The notes under the pieces are model-generated. The model did not search any database, was not told where the DNA came from, and saw only the letters and a program-made list of their open reading frames with translations. The position numbers and the translations under genes are program-made. Source: Favolaschia claudopus (taxonomy: Eukaryota > Basidiomycota > Agaricomycetes > Agaricales > Mycenaceae). From it: a DNA stretch of 64,000 nt. Numbering within the stretch: position 1 is the stretch's first letter; every line of letters begins with the position of its first letter. Positions 20,604 to 32,043 of the stretch are shown here, one piece after another. The stretch spans positions 270,053 through 334,052 of the forward strand of contig JAWWNJ010000201.1 in assembly GCA_037176885.1 (NCBI GenBank). The letters run 5' to 3'.

Positions 20604-23600
20604 ATGGCTTCACCAACGGAACGAAAGAAGGCGCCGAACAAGGCAGCAAACACACCGAAGGGAAAGCACGGCGGTGCGCGCAAGGGCGCGGGGCGAAAGC
20701 CGAACCCAAACAAACAACCGAAAACTATCAAACCATCCCCGCCTTCGAGGGCCCGGGGGAGAGCTTTTGGGGAACCTCTTCGGTGGGCTTCCAGTCATCG
20801 GCTTGCATCCGGCGCAGCTCGTCCCGCGTTTTTTCAACCATACAACTCACATGCACGCGCGGCACTCAATAATACACCAATCATTCCCGCGCAATCTCTA
20901 TCCACTACCTTGGATTCTGCCGATACTTCGACAACAGCATTTTATTCGCAGGCGCCTCCAACAATTCAAGACTGCTCCTTGGATCGTGCTCATTCTTTAA
21001 TTTCATTCTCACACACATGTTGAAGTTTTTACATCTTCAGCGACCACTGGCATTGCTGGTGCGCAATGGACACAACTCAATTCCGAATTCGAGTTTATCT
21101 CTGAAAATGATGAACATGCGGATGTTGCTGCCGGCGATCGCATAATTGACGAGAGCCTTGTAGACGAGGCACTGGACCATCTGCAATCCGAAGCGAGTAG
21201 CGCAGAAGCTGAGGTCGAGGCTGCCGAGACTATCCCAGACTCCGAACTTCGCAAACAACTTGTCGCGCTGAAAACACGACTTGACAGCGAGATCAAGATT
21301 CACAACATGCCCCTTTGCTACGTTCGGGGCGATTTTTTCGACCGTCCTCCACATCCAGTGTTTGCGCTTCACAATAGCCTGGCAGGAACTGGTCTCAATC
21401 CAAGTGGCCTCTACCTGCGCGATGTATTCATTTGGCTCCCATACTTGCTCCCTGGATGTCCAAAGCGATTTATGTGTACTTGTGGATCAGCACTTTCTCG
21501 CAATGGTGCGCCTCGCCTTAATAATTTGTTAATTATTGAACTCACCCCCTCAACAGGATTCAACGATGATCCAATAGCTCGCCGTGTTCGTCACATTCCA
21601 GATGACTTTTTTTTGTTCACAAATCGGTTCATTTGCGATGGTCGACGTGTAAATGAACCGGGATGCGGAACAAGCATACAGGGTACCGATCCGCATATTC
21701 TAGCGCAACTGCCTCGCCAAGTTCAGGTTGCATTTCCAGGTATAATTCGGAATTACTGTGATATATGTTTGTTCATTCACCTGTTTTGTTGCTTTAGCAT
21801 ACATTTCCCCTCGCGGTGCCGTCTCGAAGTTGATGGTTCGCCTCATGCGAAACACTTTCTCCCACCGGCATGGTGCCGCACCGTTTGCCGAAATGGTTAC
21901 CGAAGTTCAATACCTTTCGCATGCGGATGGTGAACTGATGTACACTGCGGCCGCCAACTTTTACGGCCAAACGGGTCTCAAGCGTTTCTCTTCCTTCGAT
22001 GACCCGCATGGGTATGCCGGATCACCACCATCAGCTCCTTATTTGAAGGGTCTGTTCACCGATGTTGTTTCTGCGCACCGAATTTTCATTGAACGCGACA
22101 CGGCCACAAAACCTTTAACAGTCGCAAAAGCAGACCATACATTTCACGTCAGTATACGTTCAGTGTTGTTTGCCTGGTTGACTAAATTTTTCTCGTCAGG
22201 TTTTAAAGCATATCGGTAGTGTGAAAGGCGAACAAATTTTCACCGCTGCTTATACTTGCATGAACGAGTTCGAGGAAGCCCGTGGGCATGCCATAGTATA
22301 CTCGAAATCACTTGAGCATGTTGAAGACATGTATGAGCACATGTTTGAAGGACTTCGTGCATCGGGGAACCCACCGACCCAGATTTTATATACAGATTCG
22401 CCGCAAGGTAGCTCAATTTCCATTTCCGAAAGACTACTGGCTTATTTTTCTTACATCCAGCGGAGCGACCATTTCATGAGCGGATTAATAAAACCATGAC
22501 ACTGAATGTTGTGCCTGTTACGCAGTGGACCGATCTCCCTCCATTCCGATCGGATCCCAACACCATAACAGTCTCGGTTTCTGACTCTATCCACATCGAA
22601 GAAGCAGCTAACGAGATCCTCCAAAATCTCTTTTCTTGCGCTTCTCCGTCACAACTCTATCCAATTGCACTTGCAATAAAAGCAGAGCATTGCGCAGATG
22701 AGCGTCCCCGCCTTCACTTTATCCAAATCCGAACCCACAACAAGATATTTATATTCAAGGCATGAACAGCATGTATTATTCAATACGGAATGTAACTAAC
22801 TATTGTCTAAGTTTCTCGTCTACAATCCCCGAGCGATATCCTACCATCACTCCGTTCAATCTTGACAAACTCATCCATCATCAAAATTGGTCACGATATT
22901 CGTCGCAGTCTTCAAACTATCTCCCAGGCATTCTCCGTCAAAGATATCGAGCCGAGTATGGCCAGCAAAAATCCGTCGACATTGGAATTGGCCAAATATG
23001 CAAAATTGAAAGGCCGAGTAGACTCACCACTCGCATCGCTCCACGACTTGGCTGGCGCGGTTCTTCACAAGCGATTTGATATCCCTGCTCCTTCAACTTC
23101 ATGGGTTTCCCCTTCCCCCAAATTTCTATGTGCCGAAATAGACTGCCTCTAGGACATTTATGTCACGCTCAGTCAACTTAATTCAGTTGGCCTTCCGCTT
23201 CATGAAATACAGGCACAAACTGACGGGCAACTCATAACGCTTGTACAAGCATGCAAGCCCGTTGCAGAAGGTTCAATTGTCGGTCAGCATGATGGGTATT
23301 TGGACGTGATTATGGATGATGGCGGCCGCACAACACGAATCAATATCTCTCGCTGCCGTTCTCTAATCAAGATTTCGAAGGTAAGATACTCATAAACAGT
23401 CAGCTCTATTCTGTAACTAAGATGATTCGGTAGGTACTCATTCCCGGCGCAATTCACTCACTTCACAAGCAAACCATGGAATGGATCATGGCGCATGGCG
23501 GTTTCGCCGTCGTGACTACTTCACAGCTCCATTCCCGCAATGAACTTCCACCTCACTCAATTTCTACCACACATCCCGCCTTCGCCTCTCCAGCGCCGGT

Positions 23601-25882
23601 CATCCCTGCAACCGTGACCGAAGAATTCATTCCGACTCATACAAGTAGTGACTCTGATATCGAGTTTGAGCCCGGTGTGAGCAGTGTTGGAGTGAACGGA
23701 GAGGAGGTAGATGATTCCGATCTCGATGGCGACAACTTTTCCAGCCCATTCGAATTCGAACATTTCGCGCCTGAGCCGGTAGGTTTATAATCAAGAACAG
23801 TTCGAGATGTTGGTTGATAGGTGGTATAGAATACAGATGAAATGGAAGGTCTTGAGGCACTGAAACAAGGAATTAACGAGGTATGAGTACATGTTGCGTT
23901 CACTCCAGCATTCTGACGCATTTGACAGGATACTCCGGTTTCGACACTGATTGAGCGCGCGGACCAAACTTGGACTGTTATTCATGAAGCGGCTGAGTCC
24001 GAGACTCTGCCTTCTTGTGTTCTTGACGACGCTTTTCATTTCATGGACCGACTCCTACGGCTATTGTCCAAGAAACACTCTGCGTTCAAGGCTTTCTCCC
24101 ATGACTTCAGCGAGGCAATATTTATCAGGGATAGATCTGACGAGATTGCTGTCCGAGCAGTCCTCGAGAAGCATGGCATTAATTGGGAATACGCCAAACG
24201 GGCGATGGCCGCTGCGCTCAATCGGCGCATTCGTCGTTACATTCCCCGACGAGACGTGCTTATGGAGCGGGTCAAAGTTTTGTTCACGGCTTATGCAGAT
24301 ATGCGCTGCACAGCAAAGAAAACACGGGGATCATTCTTCACGGACGAAGCAAAGGAAATGGCGCAAAGTCTCCTCAAGACTGTCCACCGGGGTTATCTTT
24401 CAGATCCTCCGAACATTCCCTTGTATTATCTAATGGGAGCCGATCGCGATGGGCTAAAGGTTTACCGGACTGTTCGGGGCACCAATTCGGTCGAGGGCGG
24501 CTTCCACATGGCAGTTAGACGCATTTTTGGGTCACTTCGGGCTTCACCTGAGCTAGCGGAGTGTATTTTAATCAATTGGATCCTTCGGCGGAATATTAAG
24601 GTATGGTTCATACGATGATTCAATTATTATAATTCACGTTCAAGCAGGTTGGATTTCATAATCGCACAGGAACAAAATACCGTGGCCATTTTGACATATG
24701 GACTCGCGACGAGATTGTCGAGTTGGCCACAAACGCGGGCATGACTCCGTCTTTCCCGCTTCCTCGCGTGCTCTCCACTCGTATCGCAACTTCGGGAACT
24801 ATTGGTATCCTGCCATTCCCAAAATCTCTTGCTGAAACTCTCAACATTGTCACCCTCCCACGACCTCATATCACCGGCGTACCACACCACCGAGACACCC
24901 CAGTCCACATCCTAACACGCCTTAGCACCAAACCGACGAATATTTATCGCTACCTCCAGCTACGGCAGCTTGTGCTGTTTGCAGTTCTTCCTGTTCATAC
25001 GCTCCGCGAGTATATCTTGTTCAAGGAACTAATCCAGCATCCGATGTTCAGAAAAGGAGGAAAGACGAGCCCGCCCCACACAATATCGACTGGGAGAAGT
25101 TCTGCCAGTTCTGGAATCAGCAATGTAACATTCAATCTCGGGCGATAACCGATTCAAATCAGCGGCTCTACTACAAGGTCCCGCTTCAGCTCGAGGCGCA
25201 CTACAAGAAAAGCATCCTGCTTACCTCCGAGCGCGCCACACTTGCCTCGGGCAATAACTTCATTGCTCGCCAGCCTTTCCTCGATATCATCACTGCTGAT
25301 GATAACCACGTCGATGCCCTTCCCGCAATCCCACTTCCCGATGGTGAGACTGATACTTCTATCGGTGGTGAGTTCAACCTCTCTTTCAGCTACATGAAAC
25401 TGACAAAGTTTTATTTCTCAGGCGAGACGAACGATCCCACCTCGTTCGACCGCATGGCCGTGCGTCCCACAGCTGGGGAGGCTCGAGATTCGGAGTTCAT
25501 TGACCTTGAACCCACGGCTGAAGACATACCTTTGCCGTTGATCGTCAACCAGATTCACCCTCCCACTCAGCCATCCGTACCATCTAATCTCCCTCCTCCG
25601 GTGCTTTCATCCACTACGCACATCCAACCAGGAGGGCCGCTGTTTCAAACTTTACTGCCAAATGCAAGACCGACACGAGCGGGACCCGCAAAGCACTCAC
25701 CACGCCGGTGCGCTGTTTGCGTCAACAGCTTATGTCGAAGGCGGCTCGAGTGTGCAGGACGGGGTGGACAGCAACGCTGTACATGTCCGCACCCGTCACC
25801 AGCACCTGGAATCAGGATCAAGCCAAAATACGATGAGGACACGATAATTGCGCACCTGGCTCAGCAAAACCAACGCCGGTAG
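20604..25882 (+). CDS. DUF6729 / DDE-transposase-like protein with exonuclease-like insert
   Basis: Begins at ATG 20604 with a basic tail (GGARKGAGRKP). Introns seen by eye: 21506-21556, 21740-21797, 22148-22199, 22408-22460, 23381-23433, 24601-24647, plus short ones near 22766, 23780, 23882, 25000 and 25371. A DUF6729-like module (CTCGSALSRNG, then RRVRHIPDDFFLFTNRFIC and QGTDPHILAQLPRQVQ) comes first. Next is a DDE-like core: DHTFHV, then 70 residues to YTDSPQ, joined across an intron to AERPFHERIN. A WRN/RNase D-like 3'-5' exonuclease segment follows (RLHFIQIRTHNKIFIFK, IIKIGHDIRRSLQTI, LELAKYAKLKG, SLHDLAGAVL). After an acidic linker comes a helical region ending RGTNSVEGGFH, likely the third acidic position, and a C-terminal zinc cluster (CAVCVNSLC...C.C). 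Probable role: transposase or a protein derived from one. An in-frame TAG (23150) suggests this copy is damaged. Functional claims are inferred from motifs. Confidence 0.7.
23150..23152 (+). other. In-frame stop in the exonuclease-like segment
   Basis: The frame reads ...CAEIDCL, TAG, then DIYVTLSQLNSVGLPL. Both sides are continuous exonuclease-family sequence with no obvious intron. A tryptophan codon (TGG) at this place would be the simplest ancestor. Confidence 0.6.
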
Positions 25883-26093
25883 TATTCTTTGTGTAGTATG
25901 TCTTCGTTGTCGAGTAGTAGTTGAATGTCATTTAAATTTGCACTGCTCTGTCTTCGCAGATCCCACAGAGTTTGAGAGAAATTCGTCGCGCGACGAAATA
26001 CAATTCGGTATCGAATACATGACCTCGAGTACAATAGGAACGGTCCATCCCTTCGCTATCCCCCCGCGCCGTAAGAACCAACGCACTGCGTAA

Positions 26094-26183
26094 CGTTCGT
26101 GTTGGTCGTGTTGGTGCTGCTGTTGTCGCGTGTCTCGACGATCGTCGCGATTGTCGAGACACGCGACAATACCACCACGAACG
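26094..26183. repeat. Strong two-part inverted repeat after the DUF6729 gene
   Basis: An outer stem CGTTCGTG / CACGAACG and an inner 17-bp perfect stem (TTGTCGCGTGTCTCGAC at 26123-26139 against 26153-26169) with a 13-base loop. It lies about 200 bases after the stop at 25882. It could be a transposon end, a terminator-like RNA hairpin or a small foldback insertion. Confidence 0.6.
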
Positions 26184-27149
26184 TCTTAAAGTAGCACTAG
26201 GATTAATTGATATGAGGGAAAGGAAAATATAGAATATGAACGTTACGCACCTTTTCTCCTCATAATCGACCCGACGCCGCCTTCAAACATACTACGTCTG
26301 TCCAGTGGAGTTGTACTGTGTTTGACGTAGAAGTTCCATCTTGTAAGAAAAACTGCGAGGACTATGAGAGCAAAGAATAATAGAGAAATGCAATTACGCA
26401 CCTTAAGATTACCCAAAGAACAACGTCTCTTTATATATCACAGTGCGAGGTTGAGGGTGAGATTCGAGAGTAGATTAAGGAGCGTATCACAGAGGAGAGT
26501 TCCGGAATTTGAGACGATGAGGCGACGCGAAACGGGGAAGACACAGTGCGGGAGATCTGCAGGTCGCGCAGAGAGGTGGGTGAGTGGACGGAGAAAGAGC
26601 GTAAGAGACGGAGGTAGCGGCTAGCAGCAGTAGACAGGCTATCAGAAGACGGAGACGCGAGGGCCGCCGCCGTAGGTAGCGGCGGCGCTGGCAAGAGAGC
26701 GCGATGGAAGGTGCGCTGGCGGTGACAAGTCAAGAGTCGGATTTATCGGACTATCGGACGAGCGGGATGACGGCCGTGGGCTGTGCGCGGGATCCGCCGA
26801 GCATATCTTGAATTTGATTGGCTGAAGTATGTCCCAGGGAGGCAGCTGCTCCGAAAGGACTTACGCCTTGCCATATCTTGAATACTCTTGATTTGCCTAA
26901 TCAAGGCATAGCATTCAAGATTCTGCGGCGCGTTTGTGGGAGCTACAACAGCTGTGGAAGGCACATAATTGGGGAATAGGGTCTCGGATACATAGTGAGT
27001 CTCTCTCTCTTCTCTCTCTTTTTCTCTCTTTCGCTCAAGTTGAAAACTTGAATTCGGCAGACTCTCCACAGACATAATTCATAAGCCAGTATTTGGCATC
27101 GGCCGCGTGCCGAGCGACCGGTTTATTCGTATCGGGAATATTTTGGCAC
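26184..27149. other. No recognised gene
   Basis: Contains a minus-strand TATATAAAGAGAC near 26415-26430 and a (TC)n-rich stretch at 27000-27032. Open frames on both strands are short and Ser/Arg-rich. Confidence 0.4.
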
Positions 27150-27300
27150 TACAGTTGGATGGCTCATAATGCATGAGCTCACAATGCATAAAGTTCATAA
27201 TGCATAGACTTTGGGCATCCACCAACTTGGTAGGCTGGGATTCTATGCATTTTCCTCATAATGCATATTGCATAAGGTTTTGAGTGCATTTATGCATTTT
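27150..27300 (+). mobile_element. Terminus of a TACAGTTGGATGG element with TCATAATGCAT repeats
   Basis: Starts TACAGTTGGATGGCTCATAA at 27150 and carries several copies of CATAATGCAT within 120 bases. The same terminus, with two differences in about 25 bases, ends at 53953 in opposite orientation. A TA-CAG start again fits a Tc1/mariner-type element. Confidence 0.55.
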
Positions 27301-28017
27301 CAACTGGGAAAATACCTACAATGTGGCCCATTTTGACTACAATTTTAACTGTTCTGAGGACGTTTCCCATGGAAAACACACATTTGTACTGTTTCTGCCC
27401 AAACTGCGCCAGCAAACCAATTCATTCTGGTCATATGGCTCAGATTGGGTGGAATGCAGGTCCACGTCATGCTCGTGTATTTCCAGGCAGCGCAAAAAAT
27501 CTCGACTTGGAAACACGAATCGAACATGACTTGGATTCGAACTCCCAAAGTCTGAGGCTCAAGTTCGTGAACGATTGAGTCTTTCTTCACCCATGAAAGG
27601 GATGATCAGCTTTCGTTACTCCAGCCTGAACAACGGCGCATCGATCCGCTCTCGGGCGGCCGGAGTAGATCAGGAGTTTTTGAACTCATTGCCATTTGTT
27701 TTTTGTGAAATACTCTGTGAGCAACGTCTCTGGGAATGGCATCGCTCTGACTCATTTAGTTCAAGATGAATTCGTTCGGGGAAAGTGCGGTTGTTTGCTT
27801 CAATTGAGTGGCAATGCATACGAATGCCCAACTCACGGTGGAAACGCAGAGGTGGATTTCAAGGATCCAGTGTGGTGTTTTAGGCAGTAGGGAAGCTCAA
27901 AGCGCGCGAAGTAAAATCTTCGCTTTGAATGAACGGAAAAATATTTTTCTTTGCAAACATCTAGTCAACACTGTAAGTTTTGTATTCGCACCCGTCTTGC
28001 CTCGAGGGACGTGAGAG
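27301..28017 (+). other. Fragmented coding-like sequence of unknown family
   Basis: 27321-27578 reads CFCPNCASKPIHSGHM early on, a short Cys cluster of the sort found at the N-terminus of some fungal transposon proteins, followed by LDLETRIEHDLDSNSQSLRL. 27575-28010 holds three short overlapping frames. I cannot assign a family. Confidence 0.25.
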
Positions 28018-28250
28018 TCAAATCAAGTCTACACGCGGACCCTTCAAGGCAGAACCCCCACTCGTCGCATCCATCGCATCCACCAGGTTTCCCTGAAGGG
28101 CGCAAGCGTGCGTCCGGGACGAAGAAGCATCTGTGAGGAGGGGCTTCTCGTCCCTCATCGTTTCATCCTCTGCCCCATCAACCGAGAACGAATCACCCTG
28201 GGCATACCCTCCTCCACCGCTAGGCTCTAGCCCACTTCCCAGCCCAAATT
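28018..28250 (-). repeat. Dispersed repeat, copy A
   Basis: Its minus-strand translation (GGGGYAQGDSFSVDGAEDET, then RDEKPLL and NLVDAMDATSGGSALK) closely matches the plus-strand translation of 38935-39280. The two are inverted copies of one sequence, possibly part of a decayed gene family or a transposon internal region. Confidence 0.55.
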
Positions 28251-28502
28251 TCCTTGGCCACAAAGGCCATCCAACCCCCAAAAATTGAATCATTGCCTGG
28301 AAAAGTGCCAGTAATGTCATTGGAACTGCTGCCCCGAGTGATCCGAAGAGAATTGACATTGGGAAATTTTGAAAAGAATGCCCTCAAGACCCCAATTTTG
28401 GGTAAACCCTTTGACCGAGCTTGACCAATAGTTAGAATAAAGATCCGTGGATTGGTACACTGTCGGGGACAAAATAATTACATATTATACATAATCATTT
28501 CG

Positions 28503-28528
28503 TCCGTTGTTGTGTGTCCACAACTGTA
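28503..28528 (-). mobile_element. Solo TACAGTTGTGG terminus
   Basis: On the minus strand 28528 begins TACAGTTGTGGACACACAA. It is the fourth copy of this terminus in the window. The interior to its left is not related to the other copies beyond about 20 bases. Confidence 0.5.
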
Positions 28529-29443
28529 GCTACACCTAAACAGCCGTTGGCAACATGGATCTGGGCAGCCCTACAGGTCTGGTCGCCATTCCCATTTACC
28601 TGCCCTTCCCACCGTGGAACGTCTCTGAATGCTCACAAAGCACGATTTCCGAGTCAGACAGCTTCGAATAGACTTCTGCATATGAATACATCTTTTAGCC
28701 CGAAGTTCAAACTCAGACTTCGTTGAGGAAGCCGCATCTTCCAAGATGCGTCCGACCCTCTGCACCATGTGAACCTCTTGGTGTACTCAGCAATGATTTC
28801 TTGAATGCTTAGGGCCTCGTCCACCAGCTGCAGGGCAAGCTTCAGGAGGAATGGCCATGTCCAGATTGTGACCCCAGGATCTGCCAATGTCCTGGGTCTT
28901 GTAAGCGATGCCATTAAGATAAGCATATAATCTTTTGCATCCGATAGTCCACGCGCCACTGGGGCGCAAAGTTTGATGTTGTTTGTGAGATCGAACTGCA
29001 AATTACTGCATTTCGAATGCATTTTCTTCTTTCAAACTGAAACAGCGAGCGGTGAAGCATTGGAATGAGAAACCGGCGCTGCGTCTTCGCTAATTGTGGG
29101 GGGTTCCGCAGCTTTGCATAGATTCGGACCATAATTTGAAGCACCAGTCTTCTGAGCTAGATAATCAGCGCAAGGCATCGCAGATTAACGTATTTACCCG
29201 GTACCTGCGCATCACCTCAGGCCCCCGGTGGGCGGCACTGCGTGAGCGGGGACAGCACTGGGGGCGGGGATGAGGGCAGTTGGGGATGGGTGAGGCGCGC
29301 TTAAAAACGGCGCGCCATTGACCGGCGGTGATGATGGCGACTGCGCAGTACCCTGCAAATGCCCATTGTAGCGTTTTTGGTAAGGTGAAGCGTACCTGAT
29401 AGCGGGAGCTTTCAGCTCCAGAAGGGTGAATCCTCCTCTGAGC
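28529..29443. other. No recognised gene
   Basis: A 122-codon minus-strand frame (28654-29022) is open but shows no motif I know. Confidence 0.35.
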
Positions 29444-29770
29444 CACCCGTACATGATGCTCACTCGGTTGCGAGGTGCGTTCGGGGTGCCAGGAGCGTTG
29501 ATTTCTCATGCATCCTGGCGCTCACTACCCGTACATGATGCTCACTCAATCAAGAGGTGCGTTCGGGGCATGTGAGCCGCCCTGGAGGGAAGACTGAGGC
29601 AAAAGGAAGCGTAACATACTGTTTTTAAGCCCATCGGTTGAGAGGTGCTCCTTGACCCGAGAATTCACTGAGTTGATTGACGCCTTCATTCCTCATTTAT
29701 TAAAGCGCTGATTGGCTCCGATACGCCTTTATTCCTCATTCCTCAAACTTTTAAAGCGCTGATTGAATCC
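29444..29770. repeat. Two pairs of short direct repeats
   Basis: ACCCGTACATGATGCTCACT followed by a G-rich AGGTGCGTTCGGGG occurs at about 29444-29490 and again at 29526-29572. ATTCCTCATT followed by TTAAAGCGCTGATTG occurs near 29690-29715 and again near 29738-29768. They look like local tandem duplications. Confidence 0.5.
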
Positions 29771-29826
29771 CAAGGGCCCAATGCTCCACAAATTATTAAA
29801 TTACTTTATTGAATACATCCTCTTAC

Positions 29827-29961
29827 AGTAAAATCGCTCACACTTGGTTGTCGGCTGAAATTTTTTTTTTAGGCTCTGCCAGTTCTGCCGAGATAAGGCA
29901 GTTGCCGTTCTGCCAGGCAGAACGGCAGAACTCAGCCCAAACAGTTCTGCCACGTTCACTA
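29827..29961 (-). mobile_element. Terminus of the TGGCAGAAC hAT-like element (uninterrupted paralogue)
   Basis: On the minus strand from 29961: TAGTGAACGTGGCAGAACTG, closely matching the left end of the element at 8073 for about 130 bases. It continues through the position where the hAT inserted at 8191 (CCAAGTGTGAGCG here, CCAAGTGCGAG then hAT there). Confidence 0.75.
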
Positions 29962-31116
29962 GAGCAGGGAGAAGAGGGAGGTTATGACGTGCAAGTTGTT
30001 CTTTATTTACAAGATGATCGGAAGCGCCATTAGCTGTGCAAACAGCTGAATCTTTTCGACTCATTTTCGTTCGGCCAGGGAGTGTAAGTAATAGGTTTGG
30101 GTTCTTTTGGGTTCGAAATCATACCCGCTTCAGTCAGCCGAGATCCACGAAGGCCGGAATGAAGCTTGCGACATGAGAGTCTTGGATTTTGCATCTCAAT
30201 CACTAGACGAACTTGCATAGGAGAATAATAGGTGGCTAGACTAACAACATAAGAGCTGCGACGGCGAGCGTGATATCTCGGTCTGACGAAAGATTTATTT
30301 TGACATATTGGAGAATGAATCAGGTATTTTGATGGGGGTGCGATGACGGAAGGCTTGGGACTTGGGTTCAGGTCGTTGAGTTGCGAGCATCAGAATCGTG
30401 CTCTCGACGTGTTGATCAGGCTTGACGTATTCTCGTATTGAAGGTTGAATGCGCTCGAGTGTTGTAGTAAGTGATATGCAATTGACGCTGCGACCGGTGC
30501 CGAGGTTGAAGGCTAGAGTCTTCATAACGGGTGATCAGTGATATCTGTCGAGCTTGACGATATACGGTTGGAGGGAAATAAGGAGAACGAGGGTTTGACG
30601 GCCGATACAGCGACGAAAGGTTTGCGATTTTGGGATACAAGTCTTGCTGAGTGACGAACGAGTCAAGAAGTGAACATCAAAAAGTCGATATGCATTTGCC
30701 GGTGCAGTGACAGATGTGAACGTTAAGATCTAGCGGCCGACGCCAGGCACAAGTCTCGGGCGGGGTGGGAAGAGGCGACGAGTGGATGGGGCGAGGGAGA
30801 GGCTGAGAGACTGGTCTTGAACAGAGTGTTGACGGATTTGAAGTACGCAGATCGAAGACAGAAGTCGGGCAGAGATCGCAGAGAACGATACTGAAGACGG
30901 GACGGAGTCAGAGCACGTCGGCTTAGACAACACGGCTACACACCCGGTTTCGCACAGCACACCAAGGTCAGGTCGACCCCGGGGGGCTTGACACAGAGGA
31001 GGAGGAGGAACTTGAGGTGTACCGAGCGGCTGAGAACCTGCCAGCTTCCGGTGGCGGCGGCACAGACAGCTGGCAGAAGATAGAGCGCTATAGAGCGAGC
31101 TTCGAAGAGGGCCGGG
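29962..31116. other. No recognised gene
   Basis: Several short Ser/Arg-rich minus-strand frames; none continues through a domain. Confidence 0.35.
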
Positions 31117-32043
31117 GTAGTGGCAGGTAGGTGGGTGGTGAAAGAAAAAAGTCGTACGATGTTGACGACTGTTGCGCGTTTGATCAAACCAAACCCTTTA
31201 CCACACTGGGCACGTGTCCTCGGACTTGTCCATTTTCAGTGTCACCGCTGTCCGCGACGACTCATCTCCCCGCAAAAGTTCAGGCTTTGCTGCCGATGCC
31301 AAAGGGAGTGGTGGACCCCAAAGCTCACAGAGATAAACGATGCCCGGAATGAGCTGCGTGAGCAACAGCAAGCCCGCAAACAGCAAACGGACTCACCGTT
31401 TCAGGAGAGTGTACCTCGTAGTCTCGTACACACGACCCTCATGACATCCCAATTTGGAAGCCCTGTCATGAGGCTCTCAAATTGGGATGTCCTGAGGGTC
31501 ATGTGTACGAGACTAACACGCTCGGCCTTCTTTCAACAGACTTTGGAAGAAGCTCAGCCAAAGGACGTCTGGAGTTTCACAAAGTGGTCGAAGGGAACTC
31601 GTAACTACCCGTCACCCGCTATTAAACGGACAGAAGGTCGTCAGCCAGCAGTACAACACGAAGACAAGTGCGACGCACTGCGAGACGTGCTGAGGCCGCC
31701 GCCTGAACTTCCTGACAACGAACCACCACAGTTCGATCCCCACCCGGACGACATCGAACATGTATCAGTCACCAGAGAAGAAATCCGCCAAGCACTCTTC
31801 GAACAAGACCCCGGGAAGGCGCCGGGAATTTCTCAAAACTCGTTCCTTGTGGTACGTCGTGCATGGGGAGTGGACGAAGATCTCCTCGTAGCTTTCGTGC
31901 GGCGCTGCGTTGACACCGGTCATCACCCTCGCGACCTAAAAACGTCGATCGCCGTGGCGTTGCGCAAAGCAAAGAAGTCGGACTACTCGGAGCCGGAAGC
32001 TTACCGACTAATTCAGCTGCTAACTTCAATGCTGCTAAGGTAG
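31117..32043 (+). pseudogene. LINE ORF2 fragment (end of endonuclease region, start of RT)
   Basis: One open frame of about 307 codons. WWTPKLTEINDARNELRE matches the linker following the endonuclease. RNYPSPAIKRTEG and the later HVSVTREEIRQALFEQDPGK and APGISQNSFL match the fingers region of LINE reverse transcriptases; CVDTGHHPRDLKTSIAVALR with KKSDYSEPEAYRLIQLL continues it. The frame stops just after this point, before the catalytic YADD-type box. A 95-bp foldback sits inside without breaking the frame. Confidence 0.75.
31420..31514. repeat. 95-bp foldback inside the LINE frame
   Basis: AGTCTCGTACAC at 31420 is reverse-complementary to the end at 31514. The arms continue through GACCCTCA and GACATCCCAATTTG with few mismatches, around a short loop near CCTGTCATGAGG. 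The surrounding LINE frame reads through it. Confidence 0.7.

Noticed and set aside
27530..27550. tRNA-like GTTCGAATCC on the minus strand
   Set aside because: No A-box at the right distance and no cloverleaf pairing around it.
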